Source: Actinomycetota bacterium (GTDB taxonomy: Bacteria; Actinomycetota; Geothermincolia; Geothermincolales; RBG-13-55-18). Taken from it: a stretch of DNA of 64,000 nt. The DNA is taken from positions 171,347-235,346 of the forward strand of contig JASEFK010000002.1 of the NCBI GenBank assembly GCA_030019255.1. Direction: 5' to 3'. Under the pieces are notes generated by a model. The model did no database searches, had not been told where the DNA came from, and saw nothing but the letters and a program-made list of their open reading frames with translations. Below, piece by piece: positions 24,196-31,822 of the stretch (position 1 is its first letter; each line of letters starts with the position of its first letter). The translations under genes and the position numbers were made by a program.

Positions 24196-24870
24196 ATGAA
24201 GACTTCGCGGCAATCCTCTTTATTCGATCAGCACTGCGATTATCTTAAGCACATCTTCCGGCTCCAGCAGTCGCAGTGCCCCGTTTCCACCTCCGCCCTG
24301 GCGGAGTCCCTGAAAGTGGCCCCTTCCACGGTTACCGACACCCTCAAGAAGCTCTCCCAGAAAGGCCTTATAAATTATACTCCCTATCACGGCATAACCC
24401 TCACCCCGAAAGGGGAAAAGCTGGCCGTGAAGGCCATCCGGAGGCACCGCATCGTGGAGCGCTTCCTCACCGACATGCTGGGCTTCGAATGGCACGAGGC
24501 CCACGAGGAGGCCCTGCGCTTCGAGACCCAGATCTCGGAGGAGGTGGAGAGGCGGCTCTTCGTGGCCCTCAACCGCCCCAAGGTATGTCCCCACGGCTAC
24601 CCCATCCCCTCCAAGGTGGAGGACGTCCGCATGGAGGAGACCACCCTCTACTCCCTGGAGCCCGGGGAGCGAGCGGAGGTTATCAGCGTCAAGGACGACG
24701 AGCCAGAGCTGCTGCAGTTCATGGCCTCCCTGGGCATCAAGCCGGGGGTGAAGATAAGGGTGGTGGCCAAGGACCCCTTCAAGGGACCTCTGCAGGCGGT
24801 GGTGGGCCGGAACCGCCGCACCGTGGGGTGGCACCTGGCCAACTCCATCCACGTCCGGAAGATCACTTGA
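24196..24870 (+). CDS. DtxR/MntR-family metalloregulator
   Basis: A 224-residue regulator with an N-terminal winged helix (SALAESLKVAPSTVTDTLKKL), a dimerisation domain with RRHRIVERFLTDMLGFEWHEAHEEA and CPHGYPIPS, and a C-terminal FeoA/SH3-like domain (LEPGERAEVISVKDDEPELLQ). By remembered alignment with DtxR the ancillary ligands (His79, Glu83, His98) are kept, while the primary Cys102 and His106 positions appear as Leu and Thr, so its metal may differ or be absent. ATG 24196 follows GGGAGGGGTG. A palindrome in its own promoter suggests autoregulation. Confidence 0.85.
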   Translation: MKTSRQSSLFDQHCDYLKHIFRLQQSQCPVSTSALAESLKVAPSTVTDTLKKLSQKGLINYTPYHGITLTPKGEKLAVKAIRRHRIVERFLTDMLGFEWHEAHEEALRFETQISEEVERRLFVALNRPKVCPHGYPIPSKVEDVRMEETTLYSLEPGERAEVISVKDDEPELLQFMASLGIKPGVKIRVVAKDPFKGPLQAVVGRNRRTVGWHLANSIHVRKIT

Positions 24871-25230
24871 GCCGAAGGCTCCGCCCGAGCTCCCCTGGTA
24901 CCAGACGGAGGGACTGGAAACGAAACTCCTGCTCCACAATCCCGCCGCTTCCCCGATCACCTATTCTCGAGCCGCGGAGGCAGGAAACTCGTATCCTGGC
25001 CCTACCCGTTATCCTTGGAGCCCTTTCATGCTCCACTCCAAGTGAAACCTCGAGGTCAAGCCGGAGAGAAAGCTTCCGCATCGATATTCATTCCCCAACA
25101 AGGGCGTCGTCGGCAAAAAGAAAGGGGCCCCCCTCGCGTGGTCCGCGTGAGGGCCTCAACCCGTGATGGCTTCCGGGTCACCGTTCGTGCGCCGTCCCAA
25201 CCCCCACTCCCCTTGAGACGGCGATGACCT
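24871..25230. other. Convergent intergenic region
   Basis: 360 bases between the DtxR-family gene and the lipase gene, which converge. It holds a terminator-like structure at its right end and no recognised gene. Confidence 0.5.
25115..25155 (-). terminator. Terminator after the lipase gene
   Basis: On the minus strand an imperfect GC-rich hairpin (GGCCCTC...GAGGGGGGCC with an inner CGCG/CGCG stem) is followed by CCTTTCTTTTT, a rho-independent pattern, about 75 bases past the lipase stop. Confidence 0.6.
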
Positions 25231-26580
25231 TCAATCCAGGCTCTCCAGCCACTCTCCGATCAGCGGGAACAGCTCCTCCGGGGCGTTCAGCCCGATCACC
25301 AGGTCCACGTGAGCGGTTCCCGGGATGACCGCGAATTTATCCCTGTCGTTGCGGGCCTTGGAGTCGTAGAAACGCCTGATGTCCTCCGGGTTGGTGATGT
25401 CCCGCGTGGCGTCCGCGATGACCAGGGAAGGCAGGCTGATCTTGCCCAGGTTGTCGGAATAATAATAGAACCCGTCCCCGGGACAGGGAGCCGGAGGTGC
25501 CCAGCGCAGCCAGCTCAGGAAACCGCGGTTGCGGTAATGTTCCCTGAACTTCTGGTGCACGATGGCGTCACAGAACTGGGCCAGCACCCGGGTGCTCACC
25601 CCGTCCAAACCAAACTGAAAGAAATAGGAAGCTACCTCACCGCTCATGTTGTCGGGGTTGATGAGCAGGAGCAGGTTGAGCAGCCCCAGGTCCGGGTACC
25701 CCAGGGCGCCCCACAGCATACGGGCCAGGGACTCCAGCATCATGGCGGGAGAGGCCGCCACCCAGCCCAGGGTGGCGGTGAGCGCCCTCAGATCCAGGTA
25801 GAAGGGCACGTAGAGGGCCGTCCACAGGAGGGGCTGGAGCAGGCCGGGAATGGACCCCCCGGGGATCACCGGGCCGTCCAGGTCCACTAGGGCCTTGAGG
25901 GCCTGGGGCCCGTTCCCGTCGTTACGCATGGCCCGCAGGTAATCGTCGGAGACCACGCCGGAGGTGGGCATGGTGGGATCGATGAACCTAGCGCCCTGCA
26001 GGTAGATGTAAGCCATGGTGGAACCCATGCTGTGGCCCACCCAGACCGGCTTCTTTCCGGTCACTTCACGCACCTTGGTAACGATGGCCGGCATGTCATA
26101 GATGCCCAGCTCGTCTATGGCGTATCCCACCGCTCCCCCGCTGCGCATGGGCTCCCGGCCCTCGCCACGGTAATTGGCCAGCCACACGTCGTAGCCCTGA
26201 TCCCAGAGGTAATAGGCTAGGCTGTAGTAGCGCATGGGATCGGCCTGGATGTAGGGATCGCCCTCCGCCCAGCCGGCGAGGTCCTCGGGAAGCGTCAGGT
26301 TATAATCATTCCCCGCGGGGGTCTCCACCTGGAAGAAGTTGTGGTTACAGAGGAGTCCCGGCATGAGGATCACTGGCTGTGCCCCCACGTTGTGCCGGCT
26401 CTGGGCATCCGGCCTGTATCTCTGGAGCACCAGGTCCACCCCGTCCTGGGTGCGGACCGGGTAAAGGTCCTGCGCGGAGGCCACGGCGACGGCGACGCCC
26501 CCCTGCACCTGCGCCACGGCGAAGAAGGACGTGAGGAAGACGAGCAAGGAAACAAGTATGGCGGTAACCCTTACCTTCAT
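25231..26580 (-). CDS. Secreted alpha/beta-hydrolase, lipase family
   Basis: A 449-residue exported hydrolase. The signal peptide (VTAILVSLLVFLTSFFAVAQVQG) is followed by an alpha/beta-hydrolase fold resembling gastric/lysosomal acid lipases: VILMPGLLCNHNFF (oxyanion region), GYDVWLANYRGEGRE, the nucleophile elbow GHSMG (Ser184), an acid in DATRDITNPED and a His in GTAHVDLV. It likely hydrolyses lipid or ester substrates outside the membrane. ATG 26580 follows AGGGGGATGCG. The TetR gene is divergent, and a palindrome overlaps the predicted promoter, so it is probably TetR-controlled. Confidence 0.87.
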   Translation of the reverse strand: MKVRVTAILVSLLVFLTSFFAVAQVQGGVAVAVASAQDLYPVRTQDGVDLVLQRYRPDAQSRHNVGAQPVILMPGLLCNHNFFQVETPAGNDYNLTLPEDLAGWAEGDPYIQADPMRYYSLAYYLWDQGYDVWLANYRGEGREPMRSGGAVGYAIDELGIYDMPAIVTKVREVTGKKPVWVGHSMGSTMAYIYLQGARFIDPTMPTSGVVSDDYLRAMRNDGNGPQALKALVDLDGPVIPGGSIPGLLQPLLWTALYVPFYLDLRALTATLGWVAASPAMMLESLARMLWGALGYPDLGLLNLLLLINPDNMSGEVASYFFQFGLDGVSTRVLAQFCDAIVHQKFREHYRNRGFLSWLRWAPPAPCPGDGFYYYSDNLGKISLPSLVIADATRDITNPEDIRRFYDSKARNDRDKFAVIPGTAHVDLVIGLNAPEELFPLIGEWLESLD

Positions 26581-26800
26581 CGCATCCCCCTTTGAGTCAT
26601 CGGAGCGTTCAAACTCCCTGGAAGGCGAACTCGATGGTCTCCGATTCAGCACATCCCCCCTTTCACGTCCCGAAGCCGACTTTATCCTCACCGCATGAAA
26701 AAAATGCAGGGAGCGTCAACGCCCTTTCGACCTCCTGCCGGGGCCTTCCTCCGAGCCCCTTAGCCGCCGGAATCAATACCGATGTGTATTATTAACGATA

Positions 26801-26846
26801 AGTTTAATAAAAATAGATTGACATGTCAATCTATTCTTGATTGAAT
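26801..26846. promoter_or_regulatory. Divergent promoters over the palindrome
   Basis: Minus strand: TTGACA (26829-26824), 17 bases, TAAACT (26806-26801), directed to the lipase. Plus strand: TTGACA (26818-26823), 17 bases, TTGAAT (26841-26846), directed to tetR. Both -35 boxes lie within the palindrome. Confidence 0.6.
26812..26835. promoter_or_regulatory. Perfect 24-bp palindrome, probable TetR operator
   Basis: The left half is AATAGATTGACA and the right half is its exact reverse complement. It covers both divergent -35 boxes, a classic layout for repression by a TetR dimer. Confidence 0.75.
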
Positions 26847-27195
26847 CCGGTATTGCGTTTAAGCCCACCGTCGGCTCGCACCGGGAACGCAGTACCGGCT
26901 CTCCGCGCTTGCCCCTTCTCGCCGGGGGTTGCATAATAGCGAAGAAACGCGGCCGAGAAGAGGGGCTTGGAGATGGGCGGCTCGCGTCCCGTAATCCATC
27001 ACTCAAGCCACTCCGCGGTATGAGGTGCACCGTACAGGAACGTGCTTAATCCTTCCGGGGATGCCCGCGGAGCAGCCCCTTTGGGGAATGGACGGGCATG
27101 GAAATTGCCGGTAGTAGTTATGGGCAGGAAAACGGAACGACATCGGGGCATCGTATGTCGGGTGGGGACGGTTATCTAAGCGGCAGGCGGGATTC

Positions 27196-27939
27196 ATGGT
27201 TAAGAAAAGGACCATCCTCTCCCGCCAGGAGAGGGAAGAACAGATATTGAAGGTGGCGGCCAGGGTCTTCGCCACCAAGGGCTACCGCCATACCTCGGTG
27301 ACGGACATCGTGGAGGAAGCGGGCGTGGCCCGGGGGACCTTCTACCATTACTTCAACTCCAAGAAGGACATCTTTCTCCGCCTGGTGGACCTCTATTTTC
27401 ATAATATAAGCAACCTTATGCACCAGTCCGGGAAGCGCCTGCGGGAAGGCATTGAGGCCGGCGAGCCCCCCTTGCTGCTCTGGTACGACCAAGCCCTCGA
27501 GTACCTGCGCTTTCACCGGGAGAATCCCCACCTCTCCGTATCCGTTCTCCAGGAGGCCATGGGAACGGACCCACAGTTCTCGGAGAGGGTGGCCGAGCTA
27601 AGCCGCGCCGTGAGAATGCATCTCTCCGAGGACCTACGGCTCCTGCACCGGATGGGGCTGATAATCAAGGTTGACTTCGACCTGGCGGCCACCTTCATCA
27701 TGGGGACCTCAGTGGCCGCAGTGCTTAACCACGTCATGCCCGACCCTCGGTGCGACCTGAAAAGGATTGCCTTCGAACAGGTCAGGAACCATTCCCGCGC
27801 TCTGGCCGTCTCCCAGGCCGCGGTGGACGCGGCCCTGGCGGAGATGGAATCCATCTTGATGGGCCGGGAACGGGACAGGGTTTCGGTTGAAGCGCAAAAA
27901 GGTAACCCATGCGCGATAGCTGATGAGAAAAAGCCCTGA
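27196..27939 (+). CDS. TetR/AcrR-family transcriptional regulator
   Basis: A 247-residue regulator. The N-terminal helix-turn-helix is clear: ILKVAARVFATKGYRHTSVTDIVEEAGVARGTFYHYFNSKK region (about residues 17-58). The C-terminal ligand domain is longer than usual, with a basic tail. Ligand unknown; the divergent secreted lipase suggests fatty acid or acyl-CoA sensing, which is inference. ATG 27196 follows GGCAGGCGGGATTC. Confidence 0.9.
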   Translation: MVKKRTILSRQEREEQILKVAARVFATKGYRHTSVTDIVEEAGVARGTFYHYFNSKKDIFLRLVDLYFHNISNLMHQSGKRLREGIEAGEPPLLLWYDQALEYLRFHRENPHLSVSVLQEAMGTDPQFSERVAELSRAVRMHLSEDLRLLHRMGLIIKVDFDLAATFIMGTSVAAVLNHVMPDPRCDLKRIAFEQVRNHSRALAVSQAAVDAALAEMESILMGRERDRVSVEAQKGNPCAIADEKKP

Positions 27940-28116
27940 AACCCTCATCAGTATATATTCCCTGCGCACGAACGAAAATAGATGGTCCACCGACATGGCC
28001 GAAGATCAAGACGGTGATCCACCCAAGTAAATCCCGTGGTTTGCGGGTGAGCGCCGGGGCACGGAAAACGTGACTTACCGTAAACACCATGCGGGGGGAA
28101 ACGGTTGAGCCTGCAT

Positions 28117-28767
28117 TCAGCGGTCGGAGGGGTCCTTTCCAGCCTGCAGGCGAGCCTCCAGCTCGGATATGGCCTGTCGGAGCTTGCTCTGTCTGATGGC
28201 GGTGGTGAGGTCGCCCCTGGTGCGCTCGATAATTCCCCGTGCCATGTCCGTGGTGCGGCGCAGGTTGCCGGTGATGGCGTCCGGGTAGTCGAAGGACACC
28301 AGCAGGTAGTAGATGTCGTCCATGTGGGACAGCAGCTCGTCGCTCCGTTCCAGGTGTCCCTCCCGGATGAGGTCCAGGATGGCCCGCCGCAGCTCGCCTA
28401 CCGCCTCCCCTAGCCCGTTGAGGTAGGCGGGGTATTCCACCCCCAGCTCCTCGGGGCCGGGTAGGGGTTCGCGGTAGATGAGGGCGTAGGTGGCCCGGGC
28501 CTCGGCGTATTCCTTCTGGGCGTCATGGACGAAGCCCGCGGTATAGACTTCGGGGTGATCCTCGGTCATGTGAGTGATGCTCGAGGAGAGGCCGGCGGCC
28601 TGCTCGAGAAGCCTCTCCGCCTCCTCCCTCTCCCCCCGGTGGACGGCACGGATGACGTAACTGGAGGTCTGGACCAGGGAGCGGCAGAGCCTGAGCACCT
28701 CCTCCCGGGTGTTGTTCTTGGCCTCGAAGTCCGCCCTGATACGCGTGCGCAGCGCCTCCCAGTCCAT
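28117..28767 (-). CDS. Translin-family RNA-binding protein
   Basis: A 216-residue all-helical protein resembling the archaeal/bacterial translin family (COG2178-like). Cues are an N-terminal FEAKNNTREEVLRLCRSLVQTS, SYVIRAVHRGEREEAERLLEQA, VHDAQKEYAEARATYALI and DDIYYLLVSFDYPDAITGNLRR. Translins form octamers that bind or cut small RNA and DNA; the role of prokaryotic members is poorly known. ATG 28767 follows GGGGGAGAGC. It stands alone, divergent from the aminotransferase. Confidence 0.8.
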   Translation of the reverse strand: MDWEALRTRIRADFEAKNNTREEVLRLCRSLVQTSSYVIRAVHRGEREEAERLLEQAAGLSSSITHMTEDHPEVYTAGFVHDAQKEYAEARATYALIYREPLPGPEELGVEYPAYLNGLGEAVGELRRAILDLIREGHLERSDELLSHMDDIYYLLVSFDYPDAITGNLRRTTDMARGIIERTRGDLTTAIRQSKLRQAISELEARLQAGKDPSDR

Positions 28768-28950
28768 GCTCTCCCCCTTCCAACGTTCCGTTTGTCCTCG
28801 AAGATCAATATACACCAGGAGGCGCTCCCGGGAGCCGGGCACCGCATCATCCCGGGGCGGGACATACCAGGAGGGATTTCCCGGCGGGCGATCACCGAGC
28901 CGTTTCATGGCGCACAATCAGGCGGCCGGGGAAGGGAGACGACGGTGTAT

Positions 28951-28956
28951 TATAAT
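28951..28956 (+). promoter_or_regulatory. -10 element upstream of the aminotransferase
   Basis: A perfect TATAAT within TGTATTATAATAAAC, 73 bases before the start codon. No matching -35 is seen at 17 bases. Confidence 0.4.
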
Positions 28957-29028
28957 AAACCCCAAGTCTTACGGGGATCGACCCCGGGTTCCGCGAATGG
29001 AAAGCCGGTAACCCTCTCGGAGGTGACC

Positions 29029-30180
29029 ATGATCGCGCGACGGGGAGAGCGCATCCCCCCCTTCATCGTCATGGAGGTCTTGGAACGGGCCCTGCGGATG
29101 GAAAGGGACGGCCACGACATCGTGCACATGGAAGTGGGGGAACCCGACTTCGACACCCCCCGCTGCATAAAGGAGGCCGCCTACCGCGCCATGCTGGAGG
29201 GCAAGACCCGTTACACCCACAGCCAGGGGGTGCGGGAGCTGCGGGAAGCCATCTCCGAGAACTACCACCGCAAGTACCACGTGGAGGTGGACCCGGACCG
29301 CATCGTGGTCACCAGCGGGAGCTCGCCGGCCATGCTCCTCCTCTTCGCCGCCCTCCTGGACCCCGGGGACGAGGTCATCCTCTCCAACCCCTGTTACGCC
29401 TGCTATCCCAATATCGTGGAATTCGTGGATGGGAAACCGGTGGAAGTCCTGGTGCACGAGGAGGACGGCTTCCAGTACCGGCCCCGGGAGATCGAGAAGA
29501 AATTGAGCCCGAGGACCAAGGCCATCATCATCAATTCCCCCTCCAACCCCACCGGAAACCTCCTCGAACCCGAGGTCATGGAGGAGATCGCCTCCCTGGC
29601 CGGAAGGGGACTCTACGTGGTCAGCGACGAGATCTACCACGGGCTGGTGTACGAGAGCAAGGAGCATTCCATCCTCGAGTTCACCGACCAGGCCTTCGTC
29701 ATCAACGGCTTCTCCAAGCTCTACGCCATGACCGGCTGGAGGCTGGGGTACCTCATCGCCCCGCCGGAATTCGTCCGCCCCATCCAGAAGATGATGCAGA
29801 ATCTCTTCATCTCCGCCAACGACTTCGTGCAGTGGGCGGGGATCGCCGCCCTCACCGAGGCCGCCGAGGAGGTGGAGGCCATGGTGCGCACCTACGACCA
29901 GCGCCGCCGCTTCCTCCTTCCCCGCCTGAGGGAGATCGGCTTCGGGGTGACGGTGGAGCCCCAGGGCGCCTTCTACGTGCTGGCCAACGCCAAGCGCTTC
30001 ACCGCCGATTCCTATTCCTTCGCCATGGAACTCTTGGAGAAGACCCGGGTGGCGGTGACCCCGGGCATAGATTTCGGCAGCGGGGCGGAAGGCTACATCC
30101 GCTTCAGCTACGCCAACCACCTGGACCGACTCAAGGAGGGCATGCGCCGCTTGGAGGAATACCTGGTCCGCCGGGGTTGA
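29029..30180 (+). CDS. PLP-dependent class I/II aminotransferase
   Basis: A 383-residue fold-type I aminotransferase. Markers are MEVGEPDFDTP, YTHSQGVRELREAIS, INSPSNPTGN, VSDEIYHGLVY, the PLP lysine Lys230 in NGFSKLYAMTGWRLGY and the substrate arginine in IRFSYAN. It probably moves amino groups between an amino acid and 2-oxoglutarate or pyruvate; aspartate or aromatic/branched-chain substrates cannot be separated from sequence. ATG 29029 follows CTCGGAGGTGACC. It may feed 2-oxoacids to the oxidoreductases of this genome. Confidence 0.93.
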   Translation: MIARRGERIPPFIVMEVLERALRMERDGHDIVHMEVGEPDFDTPRCIKEAAYRAMLEGKTRYTHSQGVRELREAISENYHRKYHVEVDPDRIVVTSGSSPAMLLLFAALLDPGDEVILSNPCYACYPNIVEFVDGKPVEVLVHEEDGFQYRPREIEKKLSPRTKAIIINSPSNPTGNLLEPEVMEEIASLAGRGLYVVSDEIYHGLVYESKEHSILEFTDQAFVINGFSKLYAMTGWRLGYLIAPPEFVRPIQKMMQNLFISANDFVQWAGIAALTEAAEEVEAMVRTYDQRRRFLLPRLREIGFGVTVEPQGAFYVLANAKRFTADSYSFAMELLEKTRVAVTPGIDFGSGAEGYIRFSYANHLDRLKEGMRRLEEYLVRRG

Positions 30181-30266
30181 ATACCCGGCCCCAGGTGGAG
30201 GGGCACGCCTTCCGGGAGCGGCGGGAACGGCAATTCACGTGTTGGTAATTAATGAAATATATGTCC

Positions 30267-31694
30267 TCAGCGCCGGTCCACGATACGGGTGGCCTTAAGG
30301 ACGCGGGATGGGTCGTATATCTCCGGGGACTGCACGTACTCGATGCGCGGGGTTATCCCCACCGCCTCGCGCACCTTGGCCGTCACTTCCCTCTCCAGGT
30401 CCTGGCGCAGCCTCCCAGCCACGGAGAGGCGCAGAGTGAGCCGGTCCGGGCTCAGGGGGTCGCCGGGGTTCTCCTTCTCCACCACCAGCTGGTACTCCAC
30501 CACCCCGCGCACCCCGGCCAGCTGGTTCCTCACCGCCTCCGGGTTGACCAGCTTGCCCTCCACGCGGACGACCTTGTCCGCGCGCACCGCGTAGGTGGAA
30601 CCCATGCGGATGACCAGGCGCCCTCCAACCCGGCCGCAGTGGGGGCAGACCCCCCTCTCCAGGGCCACCAGGTCCCCCACCAGGTAACGCAGCAGCACCG
30701 TGCCCCGCCGGTCCAGGTGGGTGATCGCCAGGAGACCCAGCTCTCCGTCGGGAAGTGGCCGCAGGGTCTTGGGGTCCAGGACCTCCAGGTGGTAAAGGTT
30801 GGGAGCCGGGTTGTGGTTACCCCCGGACTCGCAGCATTCCACGAAGCTCCCCTGGCACTCGGTGAACCCGTAGCCGTTGATTATGAAGGCACGCGAGGCT
30901 TCCCCGGGAAGGTGAGCGCGCATCTCCTCGCGCATCCCCTCGGTGACCGTCTCCCCCAGGGAGAGGACGATGCGCACCGAGGAGAGGTCCGTTCCCGCCT
31001 GTTCCCCCCGCAGGATGAACCTCCTCTCCTGGCGTCCCATGCCCGCCAGCACGGTGACCCGGTGCTCGGCGGCCAGCTCGAGGGCCTCGTCCAGGGACCG
31101 GTGGAGCGGGAAGCCGGGCACGTCCCTCCCGGTGAGAGCGTTGACCAGCTTCATGCCCACCGAGGAGGCGAGGTGCACGGTGCGGTAGAAGCCGATGTGC
31201 GGGAGGTTGCCGTAAGGAAAGAGGTTGAGGACGGTGTCCCGGGGGGTCATCCAGCATATCTCGGCCATGCGGCGCATGGCGAGGCTGATGTTGTACATGT
31301 CGTAGGCGGTGTTGAAGAACGGAGCCGGCGTCCCAGTGGAGGTCCCCGAGGTGTAGGTTATTTCGTAGGTGACGTCCAGCTCCCCCGGCGGGTCCACGAC
31401 CAGGAGGAAGGCCAGGGGGTTGCGCAGGTAGGCTTCCATGGGGGTGACCGGTATCCTCTCCAGGTCCTCGAGGGAGCGGACCTTCTCCACCTCCACCTTC
31501 TCCCGGCGGAAGAGCTCACGGTAGTAGGGGCTGAAGCGGGCAGTCAGCTCCAGCTGTCGCCTGAGGTTGTGCGCCTGCAGCCCCTCGAGTTCCTCGGTGC
31601 TCATCCACAGGGGATTCCGGGCGTCCCGCCGGTAAATATTCCAGGACCGAGCGAATTCCCGGGCCTTCTCCGGGGTGACTTCGCCTATTCTCAT
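30267..31694 (-). CDS. Phenylacetate-CoA ligase-like AMP-forming acyl-CoA ligase
   Basis: A 475-residue adenylate-forming enzyme of the PaaK group. Its ATP loop is TYTSGTSTGTPAPF, the A5 region is GYGFTECQGSFVE, and YLVGDLVALE leads into a zinc-ribbon-like CPHCGR. The C-terminal lysine needed for adenylation is in PSRVLKATRIVDRR. It activates an aryl or other carboxylic acid with ATP and CoA; the substrate is not certain. ATG 31694 was preferred over a GTG four codons earlier. It lies 128 bases downstream of the SpoIIE-type gene and converges with the aminotransferase. Coupling to an indolepyruvate-type oxidoreductase for aryl-CoA formation or hydrolysis is possible. Confidence 0.85.
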   Translation of the reverse strand: MRIGEVTPEKAREFARSWNIYRRDARNPLWMSTEELEGLQAHNLRRQLELTARFSPYYRELFRREKVEVEKVRSLEDLERIPVTPMEAYLRNPLAFLLVVDPPGELDVTYEITYTSGTSTGTPAPFFNTAYDMYNISLAMRRMAEICWMTPRDTVLNLFPYGNLPHIGFYRTVHLASSVGMKLVNALTGRDVPGFPLHRSLDEALELAAEHRVTVLAGMGRQERRFILRGEQAGTDLSSVRIVLSLGETVTEGMREEMRAHLPGEASRAFIINGYGFTECQGSFVECCESGGNHNPAPNLYHLEVLDPKTLRPLPDGELGLLAITHLDRRGTVLLRYLVGDLVALERGVCPHCGRVGGRLVIRMGSTYAVRADKVVRVEGKLVNPEAVRNQLAGVRGVVEYQLVVEKENPGDPLSPDRLTLRLSVAGRLRQDLEREVTAKVREAVGITPRIEYVQSPEIYDPSRVLKATRIVDRR

Positions 31695-31769
31695 CCCAGC
31701 AAGCACCTCGACAGCCGCTCACGCGAACAACGTCTCCCGGCGGACGTGCCTATGCCCGCCGTGTTTTCC

Positions 31770-31775
31770 ATTATA
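31770..31775 (-). promoter_or_regulatory. -10 element upstream of the PaaK-like gene
   Basis: A perfect TATAAT on the minus strand 75 bases before the start. No good -35 is found. Confidence 0.35.
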
Positions 31776-31822
31776 AACCACGCTTGTCCCCCTCCCGGGC
31801 GCCACCGGGTTTACATGGGGAC

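Larger units (their letters stand above)
26581..27195. other. Divergent regulatory region, lipase / TetR
   Basis: 615 bases with a strongly AT-rich core near 26780-26850, which carries a perfect 24-bp palindrome and divergent promoter boxes. The remaining 350 bases before tetR hold no recognised gene. Confidence 0.6.
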
